Positions 24,942 to 31,363 are shown, numbered from the stretch's first letter. The stretch: 35,139 nt of DNA from Eubacteriales bacterium (GCA_030533415.1 JAUNJE010000030.1:1-35139); one strand, 5' to 3'. Made by a program: numbers and translations. The notes: a model not told the origin generated them from the letters alone.

Positions 24942-24975
24942 AAAAGCACCGGCAGCCTGCCCCGACAGCCGGTGC
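24942..24975 (-). terminator. Terminator of the 80-aa LCP-like gene
   Basis: An 8-bp stem GCACCGGC/GCCGGTGC (24946-24953, 24968-24975) is followed on the minus strand by TTTTGTG. It lies about 40 bases after the stop codon. Confidence 0.6.
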
Positions 24976-25013
24976 GCATTCCACTTTTTATTGTGCACCG
25001 CCGGAAACGCTTT

Positions 25014-25256
25014 TTAATCGCCCTCGGTGAGCTTATCCGGATTAAAGGTCGCCGCATCCAGAACATCCTCCACAGAAGCGCCCTTATCCTCATATTCCGC
25101 ACGGTTCACCAGATTCAGCAGGGAAGTAACGTAATGCGTCACAGCAAAGTAGGCGATGCCGATCAGAATCAGCAAAACGGCTATGACGATCAGCGCGATT
25201 TTCCCGCCGCGGCCCTTTTTTTCTTTCTTTTTCAAATAGCGTCCGCCCTTACCCAT
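25014..25256 (-). CDS. 80-aa membrane protein sharing the LCP N-terminal anchor
   Basis: This small protein starts 'MGKGGRYLKKKEKKGRGGK', has one transmembrane helix ('IALIVIAVLLILIGIAYFAV') and a short acidic tail ('EDKGASVEDVLDAATFNPDK'). The opening G-G-R-Y plus basic residues and helix closely match the first 45 residues of the neighbouring LCP protein 2, but there is no LCP catalytic domain and no room for one before the next gene. It is either a truncated LCP paralogue that kept its anchor or an accessory protein using the same anchor. A strong promoter and an AGGAGG site argue that it is expressed. Confidence 0.75.
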   Translation of the reverse strand: MGKGGRYLKKKEKKGRGGKIALIVIAVLLILIGIAYFAVTHYVTSLLNLVNRAEYEDKGASVEDVLDAATFNPDKLTEGD

Positions 25257-25300
25257 GACACGCCTCCTAACTGAAACCGGTAGATTCCTCTGTTTGTTAC

Positions 25301-25329
25301 ATTATATCACAATTTCGCATACAATTCAA
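25301..25329 (-). promoter_or_regulatory. Promoter of the 80-aa LCP-like gene
   Basis: TTGAAT (25329-25324), 17-base spacer, perfect TATAAT (25306-25301) preceded by TGA, making an extended -10. Confidence 0.75.
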
Positions 25330-25351
25330 GCATTATTCCCGTTTCCGCCAT

Positions 25352-25386
25352 TAGCAATAAATGGACAGTCCTGAGGACTGTCCATT
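25352..25386 (-). terminator. Terminator of the ferredoxin gene
   Basis: A perfect 12-bp stem AATGGACAGTCC/GGACTGTCCATT with loop TGA (25360-25386) lies ten bases past the stop and is followed by TATTGC on the minus strand; the T run is short. Confidence 0.65.
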
Positions 25387-25395
25387 CTGCCATCC

Positions 25396-25782
25396 TTATT
25401 TTTCCATGATCTCCAGCAATTCCATGGGGCAGGCCTTGGCGCAGATGCCGCAGGCGATGCACTTGGAGGCGGGATTCCCCTCCTTCAGGACCATGACCTT
25501 CATGGGGCACGCGGCAACGCAGGCACCACAGCCAACGCACTTTTTCTTATTGATCATGTACACACCCGTCTTGGGATTCTGGGTAATGGCCTCGTGCTCA
25601 CAGGCTCTCATGCACTTGCCGCACTGGATACAGGTCTGGGGTTTGGCGCCGGTTCCCTTGGCAACGATCCGGATGCAGGACAGGTCCTCGTCAAACTCCT
25701 TATAAAATGCCTCGGAGCAGGCGGCGACGCACTGCAGGCATGCCATACATTCCACGTTTTTCTTGACAGCGAGCTTCTTCAT
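25396..25782 (-). CDS. Polyferredoxin with four CxxCxxCxxxC motifs
   Basis: This 128-aa cytoplasmic electron carrier is built almost wholly of iron-sulfur motifs: 'CMACLQCVAAC', 'CIQCGKCMRAC', 'CVGCGACVAAC' and 'CIACGICAKAC'. The 16 cysteines could hold up to four 4Fe-4S clusters, although they might also pair across motifs as in two-cluster ferredoxins. The ATG at 25782 is chosen because the longer in-frame ATG at 25821 overlaps the promoter's -10. It is monocistronic with its own promoter and terminator, so its redox partner is not indicated by context. Confidence 0.9.
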   Translation of the reverse strand: MKKLAVKKNVECMACLQCVAACSEAFYKEFDEDLSCIRIVAKGTGAKPQTCIQCGKCMRACEHEAITQNPKTGVYMINKKKCVGCGACVAACPMKVMVLKEGNPASKCIACGICAKACPMELLEIMEK

Positions 25783-25819
25783 TGCGCAGAACTCTCCTTT
25801 TTCATTTTTTGCATTCCCC

Positions 25820-25848
25820 ATTATACATGCACCCAGTCAAAAAATCAA
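25820..25848 (-). promoter_or_regulatory. Promoter of the ferredoxin gene
   Basis: TTGATT (25848-25843), 17-base spacer, perfect TATAAT (25825-25820). The upstream in-frame ATG overlaps this -10 and so cannot be the start, fixing translation at 25782. Confidence 0.75.
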
Positions 25849-26031
25849 CGAAAAAATCGAAAAAATACCGGCTTTTCGGTTAGCAATAGGTAACTTTCAC
25901 CTATAAAAATACAAACGCGCCTCTTATAAACGCATCCAAGGAAAACCTGCCGATTTTGAACGCCGCGCCGTATAAACAAATTGCTCCGGGAAATAATAGC
26001 TGTGAAGCAAGATACTTTTGGAGGTAATAAA

Positions 26032-26352
26032 ATGAAAAAATACAGCATCTTCGCACTGGTCATTGTCCTTACCGCCGCACTGTTCACCGGCTGCGGCTGC
26101 ACCAACCGGAACATGGATGGCACCACTTCCGCTCCCACGCTCATGCCCACCACCGAGACCACCCGGGCGACCACGGAGGCAACCACCAACACGACCAGCG
26201 AACCCACCACAGACATGACCTCTGTCCCCACCGACGCCGGAACCAATTCCACCAACGAAACCATTGATAACGGCAACGGTCCTCTGGACAGCACCGGCAC
26301 AGCCGGAGCAAACGCAGACGCCGGCACCAATCAGGGCGGGGCAAACGGCTGA
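26032..26352 (+). CDS. Small Thr-rich lipoprotein
   Basis: This 106-aa lipoprotein has the signal 'MKKYSIFALVIVLTAALFTG' ending in lipobox L-F-T-G-C, with a second Cys two residues later. The mature part is low-complexity Thr/Pro/Glu ('TTETTRATTEATTNTTSEPT') then Gly/Asn-rich ('TNQGGANG'), with no fold to recognise. It could be a surface spacer or an O-glycosylated stalk. GGAGG precedes the ATG at 26032. It is on the plus strand, divergent from the ferredoxin and convergent with the glutaredoxin-like gene. Confidence 0.78.
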   Translation: MKKYSIFALVIVLTAALFTGCGCTNRNMDGTTSAPTLMPTTETTRATTEATTNTTSEPTTDMTSVPTDAGTNSTNETIDNGNGPLDSTGTAGANADAGTNQGGANG

Positions 26353-26353
26353 T

Positions 26354-26375
26354 AAAAACCGGGGCTTTGCCCCGG
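26354..26375 (-). terminator. Terminator of the glutaredoxin/Nim/OMPDC-like operon
   Basis: A 7-bp GC stem CCGGGGC/GCCCCGG (26359-26375) immediately after the minus-strand stop is followed by TTTTTATC. It also lies just past the plus-strand lipoprotein gene, so it may serve both. Confidence 0.85.
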
Positions 26376-26376
26376 C

Positions 26377-26622
26377 TTACATACAAGTCTCCCAGTCCAG
26401 GGTCAGGCTCCCGTCCTCCCGCTGGATGCAGGGAATTCCAATTTTTCCCTCCGCCCGGCTTTCGTCAAAAAGCGGATTTCCGTCCCGGAGCTTCAGAAAT
26501 TCCTTCAAATTCCTGAGATTTTCGGAAAAATCCAGGAATTCATAGTCCACCCCGGCCTTGTCCAGGTCTTTCCGGCATTCCACGCAGTCGGGGCACAGCA
26601 TACTTCCGTAAATTTTCAGCAT
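26377..26622 (-). CDS. Glutaredoxin-like (thioredoxin-fold) protein
   Basis: This 81-aa thioredoxin-fold protein carries 'YGSMLCPDCVECRKDLDKAG', placing a CPDC redox motif after the first strand, then 'YEFLDFSENLRNLKEFLKLR' and a cis-Pro-like 'KIGIPCIQREDGSLTLDW'. It is close in form to glutaredoxin-related proteins of Clostridia that reduce disulfides or act with flavoproteins. An additional Cys (VECRK) follows the CPDC. It overlaps the Nim-like gene by seven bases and is the last gene of that operon. Confidence 0.87.
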   Translation of the reverse strand: MLKIYGSMLCPDCVECRKDLDKAGVDYEFLDFSENLRNLKEFLKLRDGNPLFDESRAEGKIGIPCIQREDGSLTLDWETCM

Positions 26623-27101
26623 GATTTTCCTCCCATTCTTTTGGGGCGGCGCTTCCCCGTCCGTTCTTCCACCCGCAGGCGCAGGAGCCGGGTATGGGGG
26701 ATGGGCGCGGCGCTGTATGGAAAAGCCTCCGCGTGATACTGGGCCATAATCCGGTCCAGCGCGTGGCGCTTTTCCTCTTCTCCGGTCAATTCCTCGATAA
26801 CGCCCCAGCCCATGACGCTTTCATAGTTGACGGTGCAGGAATGGTCCGCGTCATCCAGCACCAGGCCGTGGGTGCAGTCCATTTCGAAGCCCACCCGGTT
26901 ATCCCGGGCAAGCAGGTCATATTTCCGTCCTGTCATGGCCCCGTGAAGATACAGCGTCATGCCGTCCGGCTCCATGCCGAAGCTGACGGGCAGCAAATAC
27001 GGGGCCTCCCCCGTGTTTATGGCGAGATGCAAAACCTCACAGCGGGACATGATGGATGTTATTTCAGCGGGATCGGTAACCTCCCTGTCTTTTCTCCTCA
27101 T
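26616..27101 (-). CDS. Pyridoxamine 5'-phosphate oxidase-fold (NimA-like) flavoprotein
   Basis: This 161-aa split-barrel flavin-binding protein opens 'MRRKDREVTDPAEITSIMSR' and continues 'LHLAINTGEAPYLLPVSFGM' and 'YLHGAMTGRKYDLLARDNRV', the standard layout of NimA-type nitroreductase-related PNPOx proteins, which bind FMN as dimers. True PNP oxidase activity is unlikely. The ATG at 27101 has GAGGAG upstream; the in-frame GTG at 27113 overlaps that site. It lies eight bases after the OMPDC-like gene and overlaps the glutaredoxin-like gene, consistent with a redox-linked operon. Confidence 0.87.
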   Translation of the reverse strand: MRRKDREVTDPAEITSIMSRCEVLHLAINTGEAPYLLPVSFGMEPDGMTLYLHGAMTGRKYDLLARDNRVGFEMDCTHGLVLDDADHSCTVNYESVMGWGVIEELTGEEEKRHALDRIMAQYHAEAFPYSAAPIPHTRLLRLRVEERTGKRRPKRMGGKSC

Positions 27102-27109
27102 ACTTCTCC

Positions 27110-27988
27110 TCACAATACAGTGACATATCTTGCCAGATTTTTCTTCATCCGCAATGCCGCGTCCATGGCATGCGCAATGAAATCCTGTCCGTCGGATCCC
27201 GCCTGTTTCCAGGCGCAGGAAATGGCGGTGCCGCCGCAGGCCACCGCGCCATGGCCAAGCCTGTCGAAGGCGTAGGAGCAGTTTTTCGCGTTGGCATTGG
27301 GATAATCATAACCGTCCAGCAGCAGGAACAGCCGGGGGTATTTGGTGCGGAGGGTGCGCAGGCTCTCGGCGGAGCTGGCGGCGGCCAGAAGCCCCACCCG
27401 GGTATAGCCGAATTTTCCCGCCGTGTCCGCGCCATAGCGGTTCACATGGTCGGCAGCGGCGGTATGCACCAGCCGGGACCCGGACAGCAGGTCCTGCAGC
27501 TCCGGCGCCGACCTGTTGGCGGTACGGGCCACCACGAAAACATCCTTCTTCCCCTCCTTGCAGTAGGGCAGAAAGGGCTTGAGGATGTCGCTGCCCAGAT
27601 ACCCGGAAAGGATCAGTCCGTCGCAGGGATAAATCCCTTCGCTGCCCCAAATGGCATCCGCCGCCTGTTTCGCAGCAGAGACGGACAAAATCTCCGGCGC
27701 GTCCAGGGCCACATAATAGCCCAATTCCCCGGCGGCTTTCAATGTGGCGCGCAATTCCGTCAGCCCCGCTTCTCCCAGCAGGACGAAAGCGGCGAAACTG
27801 ACCCGGACAGCGGGAACCGTGCCTTTCAGCCCCGCCAGCAGTTCCCTGCAGAAGCGCCCATAGGCCGCAGCCACCGTTGCGGAGGATTCCACAATATGGG
27901 GCGGCAGATCGGACATGGGCATGGCAAGCTCCAGCATGGAGGGATTTTTTGTTTTCCGAACCTTTTCCTGTAAGACGTCAACCGGCAT
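27110..27988 (-). CDS. Orotidine 5'-phosphate decarboxylase-fold protein lacking catalytic residues
   Basis: This 292-aa TIM-barrel protein follows the type-2 OMP decarboxylase pattern throughout: 'VPAVRVSFAAFVLLGEAGL' (58-76), 'ILSGYLGSDILKPFL' (126-140), 'VARTANRSAPELQDL' (153-167) and 'YPRLFLLLDGYDYPNA' (217-232). Key active-site positions are changed: the usual DAKRGD is 'DAPEIL' (96-101), the V-K before the second Asp site is V-R (61-62), the N-terminal LDP is 'LAMPMSDLP', and the phosphate loop PGxGAQGG is 'DGYDYPNANAK'. It should therefore not decarboxylate OMP in the normal way. It heads the operon with the Nim-like and glutaredoxin-like genes. Confidence 0.75.
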   Translation of the reverse strand: MPVDVLQEKVRKTKNPSMLELAMPMSDLPPHIVESSATVAAAYGRFCRELLAGLKGTVPAVRVSFAAFVLLGEAGLTELRATLKAAGELGYYVALDAPEILSVSAAKQAADAIWGSEGIYPCDGLILSGYLGSDILKPFLPYCKEGKKDVFVVARTANRSAPELQDLLSGSRLVHTAAADHVNRYGADTAGKFGYTRVGLLAAASSAESLRTLRTKYPRLFLLLDGYDYPNANAKNCSYAFDRLGHGAVACGGTAISCAWKQAGSDGQDFIAHAMDAALRMKKNLARYVTVL

Positions 27989-28017
27989 ATGACCGCCCCC
28001 ATTTTTTTGCGTTTGGA

Positions 28018-28047
28018 GTTATACTGATATTCCATGAAAAAGTTTCA
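28018..28047 (-). promoter_or_regulatory. Possible ECF-type promoter of the OMPDC-like operon
   Basis: The minus strand carries TGAAAC (28047-28042), 17 bases, then GTATAA (28024-28019), giving TATAAC at 28023-28018. The -35 equals that of ECF module 1, but the spacing to GTAT is one base shorter and the -10 lacks the leading C. No better sigma-A promoter is evident. Confidence 0.35.
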
Positions 28048-28145
28048 TTCGCCAGAATGGAACTTGATTCCCGAACTCCGCGCTCCCAATTTTTAATGCG
28101 AATCAAGAGTTGAATTGTTTGGAAAAAACGGGAAAACACACCGGT

Positions 28146-28265
28146 TGTCATCCTGAGCGAGCGGAGCGAGTCGAAGGATCTTGGCACTTAAGTTACGTAC
28201 CAAGAAAAAGCAAATGCGAAGATCCTTCGGCTCCGCCGCCTTTGGCGGCGACCCTCAGGATGACA
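28146..28265. repeat. REP-like inverted repeat (120 bp)
   Basis: The outer arms TGTCATCCTGAG (28146-28157) and CTCAGGATGACA (28254-28265) are perfect complements, and inner arms CGAAGGATCTT (28172-28182) and AAGATCCTTCG (28219-28229) also pair. A further GCCGCC/GGCGGC hairpin lies near 28234-28249. It is non-coding and lies between the OMPDC-like promoter and the 57-aa gene. This is the only copy in the window. Confidence 0.8.
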
Positions 28266-28403
28266 GCCGTTCAAAATGCTTTCACTGTTTCAACGCTTGA
28301 TTTACATTATTATATCACAATATTCTCCCAATGCAAAGACAAAAAGATTCCATAAGTGAAATTTTTCGATATGGGCATACTAGGGACGAAAGGAGGGAGT
28401 GAT

Positions 28404-28577
28404 GTGAATGTCAAAGGATGGGCGGTCACGGCGGGAATTGGAGCCGCTGCCGGTGCCGTGGCTGTTTTGATGATGCCGCGGCAGAATCCTGTGCGGAGGC
28501 TGGCCCACAAAGCCGCCAACAAAGCAGAGGATTTGGCCTGGAAGGTCGAAGATAAAATGAACGAACTGGACTTTTAA
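28404..28577 (+). CDS. Small 57-aa membrane-anchored protein
   Basis: The GTG at 28404 is chosen because AGGAGG lies seven bases upstream; a longer in-frame start upstream would include the ribosome binding site. The protein reads 'VKGWAVTAGIGAAAGAVAVL', a glycine/alanine-rich transmembrane helix, then an amphipathic charged tail ('RLAHKAANKAEDLAWKVEDK') that could form a short coiled coil, reminiscent of YtxH-like envelope stress proteins. The function is unknown. Confidence 0.65.
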   Translation: MNVKGWAVTAGIGAAAGAVAVLMMPRQNPVRRLAHKAANKAEDLAWKVEDKMNELDF

Positions 28578-28609
28578 CGAAAAACCCGGACGGCAATCGC
28601 TGTCCGGGT
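28576..28609 (-). terminator. Terminator of ECF module 3 and the 57-aa gene (bidirectional)
   Basis: An 8-bp stem ACCCGGAC/GTCCGGGT (28584-28591, 28602-28609) is followed by TTTTCGTT on the minus strand. It lies between two convergent genes. Confidence 0.75.
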
Positions 28610-28667
28610 AAATTTCTGCGGCAATGCTTCCACCTCAGGATGATAGGACTTTGCCGGGAAGCTTGAT

Positions 28668-29768
28668 TCAAATGACCTTGTCCTGCTGTTTCAGCGTGTA
28701 TAACTGATACCAGATCAACGCCGTTGCTACAACGAATGCAGATTCTGTGGCAATATACCCTGGCCATTCATAGTTCACCGCCTCCATCATCACTGCGTAT
28801 GTGATGATTTCCCCGTTGGTAACCAGCAGCGTGGCGAACGCAATTCCGGCTCCCAGGATTGCAAGCCTTGCCAAAATTTCCCTTGCGAACCCCTTCTTCC
28901 GCCAGGCCAGCATGCCAGAAACCACTGCCAGTATCAGTGCGCCGAACAACAGGATGGCATAACTGTAGTGCGTGTGGTGCTGACCCTTATACCAGCTAAT
29001 AGGCTTGGCATCTTCATCACCCCACAGCAGGGTATCCGCACTGCCGTTATGGAAATTGGCATACCAGTGGGTATCCTCTGAGGTCTTATAGACCCATGTT
29101 CCTTCTCCCTCCAGACAGGTATCCGGATCGTAAGGAATGTATCTTCCGTCATTGGTCTCCCAGGTTCCATAATCCACAGTAATGTTGTTGAAGCGGTCCC
29201 AAGCTTTCTGTGTCATCTCCTTCAGCCCATACTCTTTCATAATATAAGCCTCCAGCTCCTCCTGCGTCATCTTTTCCACTTGCTTATCCACTTGCCTTCC
29301 CTGAAGCCAATCATACCGGGTGGTGTAACACAGATGTATCTGTGAATGGACCTCAGAAGGAACCCTGCCTGAATTCGCTATGCCTGAATGCCCCACAATT
29401 CCACTTGCCCAATCGATCGCTAAGCCGCCATCCTCCCGCAATTCTACGCCCTCCACGGCTTCCTCCACCGTCAAGTGGAAGGGTGTCATCATAAAAATGA
29501 TGCCGGTCACGGCCAGGGTCAGCACGGTCATTACCGCTGCCGCAGCTGTCAGGAGCCTTCTTCTGCGAATCGCTTTTCCAAGTCTTTTCAGCGCCTGCGT
29601 TTCAATTTCAGCGGGCACCTTCTCCGCTTTTTTCAGCCTTCCCAGCTCCTTCACACATTCATCACACCCGCAAAGATGCTCGTCCACCATCTCCCGGCTA
29701 GCCTGGCTTACCATATCCTCCGCATACAGCGGCAGAAGATCACGGATGATATCACAGGAAACCTTCAT
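28668..29768 (-). CDS. Zinc-finger anti-sigma factor (zf-HC2), multi-pass
   Basis: This 366-aa protein is the likely anti-sigma of the adjacent ECF factor. The N-terminal cytoplasmic domain has C5 and the ZAS motif H-x3-C-x2-C ('DEHLCGCDECVKEL', about residues 30-43). A transmembrane helix follows at about 72-95 ('LLTAAAAVMTVLTLAVTGII'), then a roughly 170-residue extracytoplasmic domain, and three more helices near the C-terminus ('YAILLFGALILAVVSGML', 'LARLAILGAGIAFATLLV', 'SAFVVATALIWYQLY'). The four-helix plan is unlike the two single-pass partners of modules 1 and 2. It overlaps the sigma gene by four bases (ATGA). Confidence 0.85.
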   Translation of the reverse strand: MKVSCDIIRDLLPLYAEDMVSQASREMVDEHLCGCDECVKELGRLKKAEKVPAEIETQALKRLGKAIRRRRLLTAAAAVMTVLTLAVTGIIFMMTPFHLTVEEAVEGVELREDGGLAIDWASGIVGHSGIANSGRVPSEVHSQIHLCYTTRYDWLQGRQVDKQVEKMTQEELEAYIMKEYGLKEMTQKAWDRFNNITVDYGTWETNDGRYIPYDPDTCLEGEGTWVYKTSEDTHWYANFHNGSADTLLWGDEDAKPISWYKGQHHTHYSYAILLFGALILAVVSGMLAWRKKGFAREILARLAILGAGIAFATLLVTNGEIITYAVMMEAVNYEWPGYIATESAFVVATALIWYQLYTLKQQDKVI

Positions 29769-30250
29769 AAATCTTCCTCCATTTCGTCTTGAATTTTTTG
29801 TCTTGCCCGGTGATAGGTCACGCAGGCCCAGTTGGCCGTGCGCCCGAACAGGCTTCCAATGTCCCCGAAGGAGAGCTGGCCGAAAATCCGCAGGGAAAAG
29901 ACCTCCTTATACGGCTCCGGCAAATCGTGAAGAACCCGGTGGATGGCCATAGCCTGCTCCCGGTCGGCAACCTGCTCCTCCACCGCCTGCTTAGGGTCGG
30001 GAATCTGCAATTCATCGATGGGCGCCGATGGCCTTGCTTTTCTCAAATGGGTCAAGTAACAGTTTCTGCCCATGGCGCAAAGCCAGGTGCGGATATCGCA
30101 GTCCCCCCGAAATTCAGGCAATGCCTTCAACGCCTGAAAGAACACCTGCTCCGTCAGCTCTTCCGCCAAATGCGCGTCGTGGCAGATGGCCCGTAAGTAC
30201 AGCTCTACCTCCCGGAAGTATGTTCGGTATATGGTCTCAAATTCCGTCAC
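29765..30250 (-). CDS. ECF RNA polymerase sigma factor 3
   Basis: This 161-aa ECF factor is from a different group than factors 1 and 2. Region 2: 'TIYRTYFREVELYLRAICHD', 'LAEELTEQVFFQALKALPEF'; region 4: 'LPEPYKEVFSLRIFGQLSFG' then 'DIGSLFGRTANWACVTYHRA'. I chose the GTG at 30250, seven bases after AGGAGG; the in-frame ATG at 30271 falls in the predicted promoter -10, so it is not translated. It is translationally coupled to its zinc-finger anti-sigma. The promoter at 30271-30299 suggests autoregulation. Confidence 0.9.
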   Translation of the reverse strand: MTEFETIYRTYFREVELYLRAICHDAHLAEELTEQVFFQALKALPEFRGDCDIRTWLCAMGRNCYLTHLRKARPSAPIDELQIPDPKQAVEEQVADREQAMAIHRVLHDLPEPYKEVFSLRIFGQLSFGDIGSLFGRTANWACVTYHRARQKIQDEMEEDL

Positions 30251-30270
30251 ACGCTCACCTCCTTCACCCA

Positions 30271-30299
30271 TTAGACGCAGAAATTTCAGAAATCTTACA
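30271..30299 (-). promoter_or_regulatory. ECF-type promoter of sigma module 3
   Basis: The minus strand reads TGTAAG (30299-30294), a 16-base spacer and CGTCTAA (30277-30271). CGTC is a usual ECF -10 core. It differs clearly from the TG(A/C)AAC / CGTATC pattern of modules 1 and 2, matching the different sigma group. Confidence 0.55.
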
Positions 30300-30326
30300 G
30301 GTTTTTCTAAAAATTTTTTCAAGGCA

Positions 30327-30353
30327 TGAAAAAAGGAGGGGCAACGCCCCTCC
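30327..30353 (-). terminator. Terminator on the left border of repeat copy C
   Basis: An 8-bp stem GGAGGGGC/GCCCCTCC (30335-30342, 30346-30353) is followed on the minus strand by TTTTTTC. It would stop leftward transcripts from 30698-31306 before they enter ECF module 3. Confidence 0.8.
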
Positions 30354-30356
30354 CCT

Positions 30357-30666
30357 CAGACTGTCGATAACCCCCTCTGGCGCGGGAGCGCCCAAGGCTC
30401 CCTTGTGCAAAGGCGACCGAAGGGAGTGCCTTGCGCTGAGCTGTCACGCGAACAGCGTGACTGAGGGATTGACGCGGTAAAATGTTTCCCTTTCGCCGAA
30501 GTCTAATGCAAATTCGTAACATTCCACTGCACAATCCCTCCGAGGCGGCTTGCGCCGCCCCACCTCAGCACAAGGCACTCCCTTCGGTCGCCTTTGCACA
30601 AGGGAGGCTTTGGTGCAGTGCAAATTGGTAAACTTCTACGTTTGAAATAACTTTTTCGACACTCTG
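30357..30666. repeat. Palindromic MITE-like repeat, copy C (complete, 310 bp)
   Basis: The element starts CAGACTGTCGA and ends TCGACACTCTG (10/11 terminal inverted repeat). It aligns with copy B throughout but is longer by about 24 bases in each arm: 30398-30440 and its inverse 30564-30606 both carry an added block (CGACCGAAGGGAGTGCCTTG plus a few bases). It is bounded by hairpins on both sides, different in sequence from those of copy B. It is non-coding. Confidence 0.88.
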
Positions 30667-30691
30667 CGGGAAACGAAAAATTCGTTTCCCG
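30667..30691 (-). terminator. Hairpin on the right border of repeat copy C
   Basis: A perfect 11-bp stem CGGGAAACGAA/TTCGTTTCCCG with loop AAA begins at the base after the repeat and lies six bases past the stop of the minus-strand gene at 30698. There is no T run on the minus strand. Confidence 0.65.
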
Positions 30692-30697
30692 ATCTGT

Positions 30698-31306
30698 TTA
30701 TCCGAACATCTGCATCACCGTCAGTAAAACGGACACCAGGATGCCCGCGACGCCGATGGCGATGGAAATGGCGTTGTTGCGGTCATTTTTCCGGCTAGCG
30801 CTGTTCAGGCTGATGAACTCCTCCTCAGTCTTTTTCACCACCGATCCCACACCGCTGTCTCCCGGAGCCAGGGCGGAAATATCCTGAAGGATCTGGATCT
30901 GCCCCGAAGTACAGCGGTAAAAGGGATACCGCCGCTCCAAAATGGCCTGAACCTGTCCCAGGGTCTCATAATAGCCGTCGAACCAGCTTCCCCACCGGTG
31001 CTTTTTCCCGTCAAAGAGATTGGTCTGCATCAGCACATCGTCCAGCCAGTTGACGATGCCCGCGTAGCGCTTGTGGACGGAGGGGTTATGCCGGGAATAG
31101 CTGGCGTAATATTTCCCGATCTCCTCCGTCAGGCCGTCCACATCCTCCAGGGTGTTTTCCGCCTTCCTGCGTTCCAGAATACGCAACAGCCCCTTCCCCA
31201 GATCCCGGTAGGCCATGGCCGTGACAAAAACGCTGGCACAGGCCAGGGTGCAGCCCAGGGCATAGGTGCCGAAAATTGCCAGACAAATGATCTGCGTAGT
31301 CGTCAT
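30698..31306 (-). CDS. Two-TM membrane protein, function unknown
   Basis: I do not recognise this 202-aa protein. It has an N-terminal helix ('IICLAIFGTYALGCTLACAS', residues 5-24), a long cytoplasmic or external helical middle ('LGKGLLRILERRKAENTLED'; 'YYASYSRHNPSVHKRYAGIV') and a C-terminal helix ('NAISIAIGVAGILVSVLLTV'). The ATG at 31306 has a GGGGTGGGG ribosome binding site. It has a consensus promoter at 31335-31363 and is monocistronic. The ICE end lies directly upstream of that promoter. Confidence 0.75.
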   Translation of the reverse strand: MTTTQIICLAIFGTYALGCTLACASVFVTAMAYRDLGKGLLRILERRKAENTLEDVDGLTEEIGKYYASYSRHNPSVHKRYAGIVNWLDDVLMQTNLFDGKKHRWGSWFDGYYETLGQVQAILERRYPFYRCTSGQIQILQDISALAPGDSGVGSVVKKTEEEFISLNSASRKNDRNNAISIAIGVAGILVSVLLTVMQMFG

Positions 31307-31334
31307 ACGACCCCACCCCTTTCTATTTGGTTCC

Positions 31335-31363
31335 ATTCTACACCGGAAAACGCCATATGTCAA
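31335..31363 (-). promoter_or_regulatory. Consensus promoter of the two-TM gene
   Basis: TTGACA (31363-31358), 17-base spacer, TAGAAT (31340-31335): perfect -35 and one mismatch in the -10. Confidence 0.82.

Noticed and set aside
25783-25821. Longer N-terminus of the ferredoxin
   Set aside because: The upstream ATG overlaps the TATAAT promoter element and would not be transcribed.
2091-30666. CRISPR-like array
   Set aside because: The repeats are long, palindromic and kilobases apart, with no regular spacers and no cas genes.
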